Origin: Nocardioides pocheonensis
Lineage (GTDB): Bacteria > Actinomycetota > Actinomycetes > Propionibacteriales > Nocardioidaceae
Length of the DNA stretch: 64,000 nt
Reading direction: 5' to 3'
Assembly (NCBI RefSeq): GCF_003725535.1
Contig: NZ_RJSF01000047.1
Location: 203,972-267,971, forward strand
Made by a program: the position numbers and the translations under genes. This document shows, in pieces, positions 1-7,434 of the stretch (positions within the stretch are counted from its first letter, which is position 1; every line of letters starts with the position of its first letter). The notes under the pieces were generated by a model. It had not been told where the DNA came from. It saw only the letters and a list, made by a program, of their open reading frames with translations, and did not search any database.

Positions 1-495
1 AACAAGGACGCCCTGCTCATGGCCGTGGCCGGGGAACTCGCCACCAGCGTCTACGACGTGGTCATGACGGCAATGGGCGGCGCGGCCGACGGTGAGCCTG
101 AGGAAGTGCTGACCGCCTTCGGCACCGCGATCGCGACAAACTGGGCAACGCCTGAGACGATTGGCGTCTACCGCTTGTTTGTGGCCGAGGCCGTCCGGTT
201 CCCGCAATTGGGTTCGATGTACCGCGAGATCATGGCCCGATTCCGCTCGGCCCTCGCCGACTACCTCCGAGAGCAATGTGATGCCGGCACTTTGCACATC
301 GTCGATGTCGATGCGGCGTCACATCAGTTCGGGATGCTCGCCTACGGTGATATCCGCGAACGGCGGCTACTCGGCGAGACGGTGACCGAAGACGACATCG
401 TCGAGACAGTGCGCCAAACCGTCGACGTGTTCCTCCGTGGCTACTCGACTACAGACCCGGCAGGCGTCCACGTCGGACCGTCGATCGCAGAGTAG
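1..495 (+). CDS. TetR/AcrR-family regulator, 3' part only
   Basis: The reading frame is open from the first base (NKDALLMAVAGELATS...), so the start and the helix-turn-helix lie upstream of the window. The first residues match the end of a TetR N-terminal domain, where an NKDAL-type motif follows the recognition helix. The rest is an alpha-helical ligand-binding domain of the AefR-like kind (residues about 10-150 of the visible part). It is convergent with the flavin reductase gene and the two coding ends overlap by 55 bp. Two identical palindromes nearby (1199-1220 and 1665-1686) are plausible targets for this regulator. Family assignment is good; the ligand and target are inference. Confidence 0.8.
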   Translation, partial: NKDALLMAVAGELATSVYDVVMTAMGGAADGEPEEVLTAFGTAIATNWATPETIGVYRLFVAEAVRFPQLGSMYREIMARFRSALADYLREQCDAGTLHIVDVDAASHQFGMLAYGDIRERRLLGETVTEDDIVETVRQTVDVFLRGYSTTDPAGVHVGPSIAE

Positions 496-1151
496 GTCTC
501 ACCGCGGCCGTCCAGCCTCTTCATCCTCCGACCGGTGAGCTCGACCATGAGATCCTCGGCCAGCGGCGGCACGAACGCGTTGTCGACCAGGGTGTACTCG
601 GCCGCGAGGCGGCCTATCGGGTGTATCCCGCCGAAGTCGACACGACCATTGACGTATAGGTCGTCACGGATGTTGAAGCCCACGACGTCGCCGATCACGA
701 GATTGCTCATCCCGTCGGGCGACGGCGCAATCATTGCGACTTTGCACTCCAACGCGATCGGTGCACCCTTGATCCGGGGCGGCTTGACCATCGCCGACGC
801 CTCGCGCTCGACCCCGACAGCCTCGAACTCGTCGACGTCAGGCTCGAACTCGATGGCACTGCGGTGGAGTGCCCCCACCTGCGGCAAGGTCGCCAGGTTC
901 GTGACGAACTCCCCTGTATCGCGGATGTTGACGAACGTGTCCTTCAGTGTCACCCGGTCGGTGCGCGGCTGGATCGACAGCGAGATGCGTGGTGGCTTCC
1001 GCCCCACACAGGTGAAGAACGAGATCGGGGCGATGTTCCCGATCCCTTCGGTCGACAGCGTGCTTACCCACGCGATCGGACGAGGAATGATGCTCCCGAT
1101 GAGCAACTTGTAGGCCGAGGTCTCGTCGAGGTCTTCTGAGTCGATGATCAT
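441..1151 (-). CDS. Flavin reductase family protein
   Basis: This 236-residue protein has the flavin reductase-like fold. IIPRPIAWVSTL and NIAPISFFTCVGRKPP (about residues 19-55) are typical of the FMN-binding half, followed by a central INGRVDFGG-like region. Family members either reduce free FMN with NAD(P)H for a two-component monooxygenase or bind flavin for another reduction. No oxygenase partner is adjacent. The start at 1151 has a good ribosome site (GGAAGGAAG about 8 bases upstream) and lies about 38 bases after the predicted transcription start of the operator-promoter at 1196-1225. The same operator faces the GMC oxidase gene, so the two are probably co-regulated. Confidence 0.85.
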   Translation of the reverse strand: MIIDSEDLDETSAYKLLIGSIIPRPIAWVSTLSTEGIGNIAPISFFTCVGRKPPRISLSIQPRTDRVTLKDTFVNIRDTGEFVTNLATLPQVGALHRSAIEFEPDVDEFEAVGVEREASAMVKPPRIKGAPIALECKVAMIAPSPDGMSNLVIGDVVGFNIRDDLYVNGRVDFGGIHPIGRLAAEYTLVDNAFVPPLAEDLMVELTGRRMKRLDGRGETYSAIDGPTWTPAGSVVE

Positions 1152-1195
1152 GGGAGCTTCCTTCCAGCAGGTCGCGACTGGAATCGCGATCGCCC

Positions 1196-1225
1196 ATTAA
1201 AGGAACCTTAGCGTTCCTTTGTCAA
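1196..1225 (-). promoter_or_regulatory. Promoter with embedded palindromic operator, copy 1
   Basis: Read on the minus strand: TTGACA (-35, 1225-1220), an 18-base spacer, then TTTAAT (-10, 1201-1196). The spacer is filled by a perfect inverted repeat AAAGGAAC-N6-GTTCCTTT (1199-1220). A repressor bound there would cover both boxes. The same design with identical arms is at 1660-1689. It drives the flavin reductase gene. Confidence 0.8.
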
Positions 1226-1659
1226 GGACGCGTTCTCTCAGCGTCGGCCGGATCAAGTCGGAGGCGCCAGGGCGTGCACGGCCGCTGATCCAGTCCTCGA
1301 ACGCACAGAGCAAGCGACAGTTCAGCCACCCGCTCCCCCAGCTTCGCCCGCCGCCCTCCCGATTCGGCCCCCCGGGGGCCAGCAACTCCAGTTCCCCCGC
1401 CTGGACCGCGACCCGTGGCACTATCCGGCCCTATCGGATCGTTGCCTAGTCGTAGGGACTGGACCGCAGACGGCGTGCGCCAGGCTGCGCCACTGAACCA
1501 ACGCCAAGTTAGATCGTCCGACGCGTTGTCCCCGGTGCCGCCGGTATGACTGCGCGTCAGTTGATTCACGATCGGGGTGATTGACGAGCGCGTATCCGGA
1601 CCCCGGTCGAACGTCCCGGACGCCTCGACGGGACGGCACAAGCCGCAGAGCTACGCCTA
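1226..1659. other. Intergenic stretch between two divergent operator-promoters
   Basis: About 430 bases separate the two copies of the operator. Open frames here are short, overlap on both strands and resemble no family. I see no RNA gene. The length is unusual for a simple divergent promoter, and the two operators look outward from it. Confidence 0.5.
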
Positions 1660-1689
1660 TTGACAAAGGAACAGCCTAGTTCCTTTAAT
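1660..1689 (+). promoter_or_regulatory. Promoter with embedded palindromic operator, copy 2
   Basis: TTGACA (-35, 1660-1665) and TTTAAT (-10, 1684-1689) are 18 bases apart. Between them lies the perfect inverted repeat AAAGGAAC-N6-GTTCCTTT (1665-1672 and 1679-1686). Its arms are identical to those at 1199-1220; only the six central bases differ. The expected transcription start falls at about 1696, on the ATG of the GMC oxidase gene. Confidence 0.8.
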
Positions 1690-1695
1690 GGCGCC

Positions 1696-3432
1696 ATGAT
1701 CATCGCCACAGACGCGCTGCCCCCGGAGCCGCAGCTCGTGAAGGGCACGGACTACGACGTGATCGTCGTTGGCTCTGGATTCGGCGGAAGCGTCGCGGCG
1801 CTCCGGCTGACCGAGAAGGGATATCGAGTCGCGGTGATCGAGGCGGGGCGCCGCTTTACCGACGACGAGCTCGCCCGCACCACATGGAACCTACGCCGGT
1901 ACCTGTGGGCACCGGCACTAAGATGCTTCGGCATCCAGCGCGTCCACCCGCTCAAGGACGTCCTGGTGATGGCTGGCGCCGGCGTCGGCGGCGGGTCCCT
2001 CGTCTACGCGGCCGCGCTGTTCCGTCCGCACGACGCCTTCTACAGCGACCAACAGTGGGCACATATCACGGACTGGCGATCCGAGCTCGCGCCGCACTTC
2101 GACCAAGCCAGTCGCATGCTGGGCGTCGTGACGAATCCCCATCTCGCCCCGACCGACACCGCGATGCGCCAGGTCGCCGACGACCTGGGGGCAACGGATA
2201 CCTTTCATCCCGCCCCGCTCGGCGTGTTCTTCGGGGTACCCGGCGAGTCCAACGCCGATCCCTACTTCGGGGGCGCGGGGCCGCAGCGCCGCGGCTGCAC
2301 ACAGTGCGGTTCGTGCATGTCCGGCTGCCGGGAGGGCGCGAAGAACACTCTGCTCAAGAACTACCTCTACCTCGCCGAACGTGGCGGCGCGAGCGTTCTG
2401 CCGATGGCGACGGTCGACACCATCCGCCCGCGGCCGGACGGATCCTTCGTGGTCGACCTGCACAAAACCGGCACTCGGTGGCGCCGCCACCGGCGCAGTC
2501 TGACGGCAAGCCAGGTTGTGCTCGCGGCCGGCACATGGGGAACGCAGCGACTGCTGCACCGGATGCGTGATGACTCGGTGCTGCCCGACCTCTCGCCTCG
2601 TCTAGGCGAGCTCACCCGGACGAACTCGGAGAACATCCTCGCCGTCAGCCGCACGTCGCGTGACCCTGACCTCGAGTTCACCAAGGGAGTGGCAGTCAGC
2701 TCATCGTTCTACGCCGACGAGCACACTCATATCCAGTCCGTGCGGTTTGGCAAGGGCAGCAACGCGATGAGCCTTATGCAGACCGTCGCCACCGATGGTT
2801 CATTGACCAGGTCACGACTCGCGCAAGCGCTTCGATCGATGGCTCGACACCCGGTCACCTGGCTCAAGATGGTCAACCCGCGTAGGTGGAGCGAGCGGAC
2901 CCTTCTCCTGCTGGTGATGCAGAGCCTGGACAACTCCATCACCACCTACACCAAGTCCGGTCTGTTCGGCCGACGAAAGTTCACCTCGAAGCAGGGGCAC
3001 GGCGACCCGAACCCGACCTTCATCCCCGCCGGGCACCAGGCGAACCTGCGCACTGCCCAACACATCGGCGGGCTCCCCGGCGGCTCCTGGGGCGAGGTCT
3101 TCGGGATGCCGATGACCGCCCACTTCCTGGGCGGCGCCCCGATCGGCACCAGCGCCCACGACGGAGTGATCGACCCCTATCACCGGGCGTTCAACTACCC
3201 CGGCCTGTCCATCGTCGACGGAGCCGCGGTGAGCGCGAACTTGGGCGTGAATCCGTCCCTGACTATCACCGCTCAAGCCGAGCGCGCGTTCTCCTTCTGG
3301 CCGAACAAGGGCGACCCCGATCCGCGCCCGGCGCAGACCGAGCCCTACGTCAGGCTCGATCCGATCGACCCGATCGCGCCAGCGGTCCCAGCCCACGCAC
3401 CAGCGGCGCTGCGATTCACCAGCCGGCAATGA
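1696..3432 (+). CDS. GMC-family oxidoreductase, ChoD/cholesterol-oxidase-like
   Basis: This is an FAD flavoprotein of 578 residues that should oxidise an alcohol of a sterol, terpenoid or similar hydrophobic substrate. The N-terminal dinucleotide-binding motif is VIVVGSGFGGS. A Cys-rich stretch CTQCGSCMSGCREGAKNT follows, as in the mycobacterial ChoD type. The C-terminal GMC signature contains DGAAVSANLGVNPSLTITAQ. I chose ATG 1696; an in-frame TTG at 1660 overlaps the -35 box and cannot be the start. There is no ribosome site and the predicted transcription start coincides with the ATG, so the message may be leaderless. It is followed 53 bases later by an aldehyde dehydrogenase that could oxidise its product. 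Confidence 0.85.
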   Translation: MIIATDALPPEPQLVKGTDYDVIVVGSGFGGSVAALRLTEKGYRVAVIEAGRRFTDDELARTTWNLRRYLWAPALRCFGIQRVHPLKDVLVMAGAGVGGGSLVYAAALFRPHDAFYSDQQWAHITDWRSELAPHFDQASRMLGVVTNPHLAPTDTAMRQVADDLGATDTFHPAPLGVFFGVPGESNADPYFGGAGPQRRGCTQCGSCMSGCREGAKNTLLKNYLYLAERGGASVLPMATVDTIRPRPDGSFVVDLHKTGTRWRRHRRSLTASQVVLAAGTWGTQRLLHRMRDDSVLPDLSPRLGELTRTNSENILAVSRTSRDPDLEFTKGVAVSSSFYADEHTHIQSVRFGKGSNAMSLMQTVATDGSLTRSRLAQALRSMARHPVTWLKMVNPRRWSERTLLLLVMQSLDNSITTYTKSGLFGRRKFTSKQGHGDPNPTFIPAGHQANLRTAQHIGGLPGGSWGEVFGMPMTAHFLGGAPIGTSAHDGVIDPYHRAFNYPGLSIVDGAAVSANLGVNPSLTITAQAERAFSFWPNKGDPDPRPAQTEPYVRLDPIDPIAPAVPAHAPAALRFTSRQ

Positions 3433-3485
3433 GCACCTTGTCGCGATCGACCCTGTCACCTGAGTGCCTGCCCGAAGGAGAAGCC

Positions 3486-4895
3486 ATGACCGCCATCGAC
3501 ACCCCGACCGACCCGACCACGGTCCCGGATCTGATCGATACCGTCGCGCGCGTACGGGCAACCTTCGCGAGCGGACGAACCAAGCCGCTGGCATGGAGGA
3601 AGCAGCAGCTTCGCGCTCTACGACGCCTGCTGATCGACCACGAAGTTGAGTTCGCCCAGGCGCTGCGCGCCGATCTCGGCAAAAGCGCCACCGAGTCGCA
3701 CGTCATGGAGCTCGGGTTCCTCGTGCGCGAGATCGACCACACTCTGCGTCACCTCGATCGGTGGCTGCGTCCCCGCCGGGTCTCCGTACCCGTCTCGCTG
3801 ATGCCCGCCCGAGCCCGAACCGTGATCGAGCCGCTGGGCACCGTTCTGATCATCAGCCCGTGGAACTACCCCATGAATCTCGCGCTGGCTCCCCTGATCG
3901 GCGCGATCGCCGCCGGCAACGCGGTAGTCCTCAAGCCCAGCGAGGTCGCGCCCGCAACCTCTGCAGCACTCGCCCACTGGTTGCCAAAGGTCCTGGACGC
4001 AGAGGCCGTCGCCGTGGTGGAAGGAGGAGTTCCGGAGACCACTACCCTGCTTGAGCAGCAATTCGACCACATCTTCTACACCGGCAACGGCATCGTCGGG
4101 CGCATCGTGATGGCTGCGGCGGCCCAGCACCTCACGCCGGTGACCTTGGAGCTCGGAGGAAAGTGCCCAGCAGTCGTCGAGCCAGGCACCGATCTCGCGA
4201 CGGCCGCTCGTCGCGTCGCCTGGGGCAAGTTCATGAACGCCGGCCAGACGTGTGTCGCTCCTGACTACGTGCTGGCGATCGGCCGCGCCGCCGATGAGAT
4301 CCAGGCGCACCTGAGCGCCGCGATCCGCGAGATGTACGGCGAGAACCCCGCCAAGAGCGCTGAGTACGGCCAGATCATCAACGAACGACACTACGAGAGA
4401 CTCACCCGTCTGCTGGCCGACGGCCGGACCGTCGTGGGCGGCGAGCACGACCGACCCACGCGCTACATTGCGCCGACCGTCCTCGCGGACGTCGACCCAG
4501 AATCGGCGGTGATGGGCGAAGAGATCTTCGGTCCGATCCTGCCGATCGTCCGCGTCCCCGATCTGGACGCCGCCATTGCGTTCATCAACCGGCGAGCCAA
4601 GCCGCTCGCCCTCTACGCCTTCACCTCGTCGGCGCAATCGAAGCGTCGACTGACCCATGAGACGTCGTCGGGCGGGCTCAGTTTCGGCGTGCCGACAGCC
4701 CAACTCGGTGTACTCGGCCTTCCGTTCGGAGGTGTCGGCGAGAGCGGCATCGGTCGATATCACGGAAGGTACTCCCTCGATACCTTCAGCCACACCAAGT
4801 CGGTCGTGGACAAGCCGCTGCGATTCGACACACTCCGGCTCGCCTACCCGCCGTACACCCGGAACAAGGACCGGATCCTGCGTCGGCTCACCTGA
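3486..4895 (+). CDS. Aldehyde dehydrogenase family protein (class 3-like)
   Basis: The 469-residue NAD(P)-dependent enzyme should oxidise an aldehyde to the acid. The motifs are in order: PWNYPMNLALAPLIGAIAAGN (nucleotide-binding side), TLELGGKCPAVV with the general-base Glu, and NAGQTCVAPDYVL with the catalytic Cys. The C-terminal LPFGGVGESGIGRYHG is typical of ALDH3/coniferyl-aldehyde types. AAGGAG ends five bases before ATG 3486. It lies downstream of the GMC oxidase in the same direction, so an alcohol-to-aldehyde-to-acid pair is likely, under the operator at 1665-1686. Confidence 0.9.
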   Translation: MTAIDTPTDPTTVPDLIDTVARVRATFASGRTKPLAWRKQQLRALRRLLIDHEVEFAQALRADLGKSATESHVMELGFLVREIDHTLRHLDRWLRPRRVSVPVSLMPARARTVIEPLGTVLIISPWNYPMNLALAPLIGAIAAGNAVVLKPSEVAPATSAALAHWLPKVLDAEAVAVVEGGVPETTTLLEQQFDHIFYTGNGIVGRIVMAAAAQHLTPVTLELGGKCPAVVEPGTDLATAARRVAWGKFMNAGQTCVAPDYVLAIGRAADEIQAHLSAAIREMYGENPAKSAEYGQIINERHYERLTRLLADGRTVVGGEHDRPTRYIAPTVLADVDPESAVMGEEIFGPILPIVRVPDLDAAIAFINRRAKPLALYAFTSSAQSKRRLTHETSSGGLSFGVPTAQLGVLGLPFGGVGESGIGRYHGRYSLDTFSHTKSVVDKPLRFDTLRLAYPPYTRNKDRILRRLT

Positions 4896-5077
4896 GGCGG
4901 CGGCCGGTGCCGTACACCAGATCTCGGCTGGGTCGCTTCGAGCACTGCATTCTGCCCGCGTCGGCGGAACCACCAGTCACGCCGCTGTGACTGCCTTGAT
5001 GAAACCCGCCTGTGGGATCCAACCGCGATATGAGCGCGGACCAATGAGGGCGCCAACAAGCACAACGAGGAGAGAGC

Positions 5078-5605
5078 ATGAAGGACCACCACGCCCGGAT
5101 CATCGCCCACGACGTATCACGGATCGAGATTGCCGTGGAGCAACCGTTCGATGCATTCCGCCAACGGTACGAGGATGCGGTTCCGGCCTTCGACCTCAGC
5201 CGCTATGGCGCCCTGGATCCGGACAGCGTCAATTGGGACACGATCTGCAAGATCACCGCGGAGCAGGCTCCGCACGACTTCATCCTGTATTGGCGCGCCG
5301 AAACCGACCTGATCATGCGGTTCGCCGGGCACAGTCGTCGCTGCACGTCCTACCTCATGGGCAACCACACGATCGCCGAGCGCATGTACCGCCACAACGC
5401 CGGGGTGATGCTCTACGCTCCGTTGCGCACGAGCATCTATGAGGACCAAGAGGACCAGGTCTGGTTCTCCATTGATCAGCCGAGCACACGTTTCGCGAGC
5501 TTCGGTGATCCGGAAATCGCCAACGTCGGCGTGGACCTGGACAGCAAGCTCGCAAAGCTTCTCACGACTCTCGATCTCGTCGTTCCAGCAGAGTTGACGT
5601 CTTAG
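5078..5605 (+). CDS. DUF302-like protein
   Basis: A 175-residue protein whose opening (IEIAVEQPFDAFRQRYEDAVPAFD) and closing (LDSKLAKLLTTL) resemble the DUF302 group, small alpha/beta proteins of unknown function. No signal peptide or membrane segment is visible. The ribosome site GAGGAGAG lies just before ATG 5078. It is 182 bases downstream of the aldehyde dehydrogenase and may be the third gene of that unit. Function is unknown and the family call is moderate. Confidence 0.65.
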   Translation: MKDHHARIIAHDVSRIEIAVEQPFDAFRQRYEDAVPAFDLSRYGALDPDSVNWDTICKITAEQAPHDFILYWRAETDLIMRFAGHSRRCTSYLMGNHTIAERMYRHNAGVMLYAPLRTSIYEDQEDQVWFSIDQPSTRFASFGDPEIANVGVDLDSKLAKLLTTLDLVVPAELTS

Positions 5606-6752
5606 GACGGGCAAGCACGTCGAGTACGGGCAGGTCGCCACAGCGGGTCTTGTTCCGCCGCCCGTGAACGTCGGGTGGGATGCGGCTAGATCCGCGGTCT
5701 GAGCGTTCTGGGGCCGGTTCGACGCTGGCCACTTCATCAGCCGGCGATGCCCGCGCTACTCCTCGCAGCCTTCTCGGCCGGGTCGAACCCGGCACCTGAT
5801 GCGCTCCCGAGGCTCCGGTCCTCTAGTGAATGACGGCAGGCTTCGTGACCGCGCCGCCCGGCGATTGCAGCGAGACCGGTACCGGATCCTCTTGGAAGGG
5901 ACGGGTCGGAGCCACCCTGTCACGTGGCATGAGGAACCCGTGTGTCCTGCTCGGGGTGGCCCACATCGAGGCGCCCGCGCCGATGGGCATGGCGACCCTC
6001 ACCTGCGATCCTCGTCGAGTCTGGAAGGCGGGCTACGGGAGGCGTTCGCCTTCGGGCTACGGGAGGCGTTCGCCCTACTTCGCCCACGCCGGGAGCGGGT
6101 TGCCGACAGCTTGATCGGCCGGCGTGGCGGCCACAGGAGCACCTGCGCGCCGGTCGTGACCAGCTGAGCCGGCCGGCAAGCCCCGCGGCCCTGGAACTGC
6201 CGTGCGGATCATGGGGTGTGCGCCCTTCGGTCGCCCACCGTTCTTTCGCTGCCACCACGGTCCGCACAATGCGCTGCAGAGAATGCCGATGTCGCCGCTC
6301 TTGATCAGCGCCCCGCGAACGTGCATCCAGCGGTGCATCGGCGCCGATCAGCACTGCGACCCGAGTCTTCCCCGGCGCGGAAGGCAACCGTCATGCCGGT
6401 GCCGTCGTCGACGAACGCACGGTCGGATGGCAGCGCAGGACAGCCCCGCAAGCATTGCAAGCGGGTCTGGGGCGATGAAGCATGTCAAGGTGCCGTAGAA
6501 GATCGGTCATCGCCTCGCCCGAGGGGGTGGAGCTATCCAGCGGCAGCGAATGGATGGGCGATGGGCGTCGCGTTCCCGCATCACGATCGCGTTGACCGAC
6601 ACGTAGCTTGCACGAGCACCGGTGCGACCCGAGCGTGGTCATGACCCTGCGGCATCCGCGATCTGCAGGCGTGTTCGCTCGTGACTTGCCCGGGCAGTGC
6701 GGTCGCTGTGCATCGCGATCGCGCTGGGTGGGCGCCACCGACGACGGCGGGG
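5606..6752. other. 1.1 kb without a convincing gene
   Basis: Open frames exist on both strands but are Arg/Pro/Ala-rich, overlap one another, lack ribosome sites and match no family I recognise. A minus-strand frame ending at 6391 (LDMLHRPRPACNACGAVLRC...) might be a relic of a zinc-ribbon protein, but I cannot support it. A short GC hairpin (GCCGGGT-CGA-ACCCGGC, 5777-5793) and a 24-base tandem repeat (6030-6074) are present. The stretch may be degraded mobile or gene debris between two catabolic blocks. Confidence 0.45.
6030..6074. repeat. Two-copy tandem repeat, 24-base unit
   Basis: GGGCTACGGGAGGCGTTCGCC occurs at 6030-6050 and again at 6054-6074, separated by TTC. The copies are identical. 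There are only two, so this is a local duplication and not an array. Confidence 0.85.
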
Positions 6753-7433
6753 TCAGTGGGCGGAGAAGTTCGCCTCGACGTCGGCGGCGGCGTACGCACT
6801 GACCATCTGGTCGGCGGACACGACAGATTCGAGTCGGGCCACGATTGATGCGAGGTCGCCCGCCGGGATCGCGCACGTAAGGTCGGTATCGGGCAGTGAG
6901 GTGCGGGTGCGGCTGACCGCGCAACCGGGGCTGACGGCCACTTGGCCCGCGTGGGCGAGCGGCACGATCATGCATTGGGGCTTTTGGGCGAGAGTGAGTT
7001 CGGGCACAGCAGCGTGCAGCCTCATAAGGGCGGCCGGGGTCAGCCGCGCGAGCACGACATCCGGGTCCGATGCGTCGGCGAGCGGCTGGTAGGTGATCGA
7101 TTCTGGCTTGAAGTCCAGAGCGGGAGTCGCCTCGAGGTCCTCCTCGGTCACCCAACCGCTGCCCACCAGGGCGCCGGTGTCGTCCTGGGCGGCTGCGATC
7201 TCCAATGGGATGAGCCCATGGGTGTAACTGCCAACGCTGCAGTTGGCGTGATCCGATGCGACGGTGTCCAGCCTGGCGCGCTGGGCGGGTTCCCAGAAGC
7301 AGCAGCCTGCAGGCTGCGATGGGACCGGGGCTGCTCGGTCGGCGTCGGCGGCGTCGAAGGTGACGCCGACGGGGGCATCGCCCAGCCCGAGGAGAGTCCT
7401 CAGCTTGTCGGCCAGGGTGGGGATGTTGCTCAT
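6753..7433 (-). CDS. DUF169-family protein
   Basis: The 226-residue protein opens LADKLRTLLGLGDAPVGVTF, the usual start of DUF169 proteins, and includes the conserved Cys pair in QPAGCCFWEPA. The middle has the typical GSYTHGLIPLE and KPQCMIVPLA stretches. DUF169 function is not established; members often sit in redox or anaerobic operons. It is the last gene of a four-gene operon: its start is one base after the stop of the linalool dehydratase/isomerase-like gene. The Cys residues could hold a metal or cofactor, which is inference. Confidence 0.75.
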   Translation of the reverse strand: MSNIPTLADKLRTLLGLGDAPVGVTFDAADADRAAPVPSQPAGCCFWEPAQRARLDTVASDHANCSVGSYTHGLIPLEIAAAQDDTGALVGSGWVTEEDLEATPALDFKPESITYQPLADASDPDVVLARLTPAALMRLHAAVPELTLAQKPQCMIVPLAHAGQVAVSPGCAVSRTRTSLPDTDLTCAIPAGDLASIVARLESVVSADQMVSAYAAADVEANFSAH

Positions 7434-7434
7434 G

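Noticed and set aside
1660-1695. TTG start for the GMC oxidase
   Set aside because: The TTG is part of the -35 TTGACA and the extra residues would be encoded by the operator itself.
2886-3485. In-frame 200-codon extension upstream of the aldehyde dehydrogenase
   Set aside because: It overlaps the GMC oxidase in another frame and is low-complexity. ATG 3486 with AAGGAG gives the normal family length.
3618-4973. A 451-codon minus-strand frame opposite the aldehyde dehydrogenase
   Set aside because: Composition and lack of any domain mark it as a shadow of the plus-strand gene.
5777-5793. A tRNA T-arm-like hairpin containing GTCGAACCC
   Set aside because: No acceptor, D-arm or anticodon stem can be placed around it, and the loop is three bases, not seven.
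6030-6074. Possible start of a CRISPR array
   Set aside because: Only two copies of a 21-base repeat exist, separated by three bases, with no spacers and no cas gene.
6391-7155. A 254-codon minus-strand frame with a CxxC-containing tail
   Set aside because: It overlaps the DUF169 gene out of frame, is Arg-rich and has no recognisable domain. A relic is possible but not supportable.
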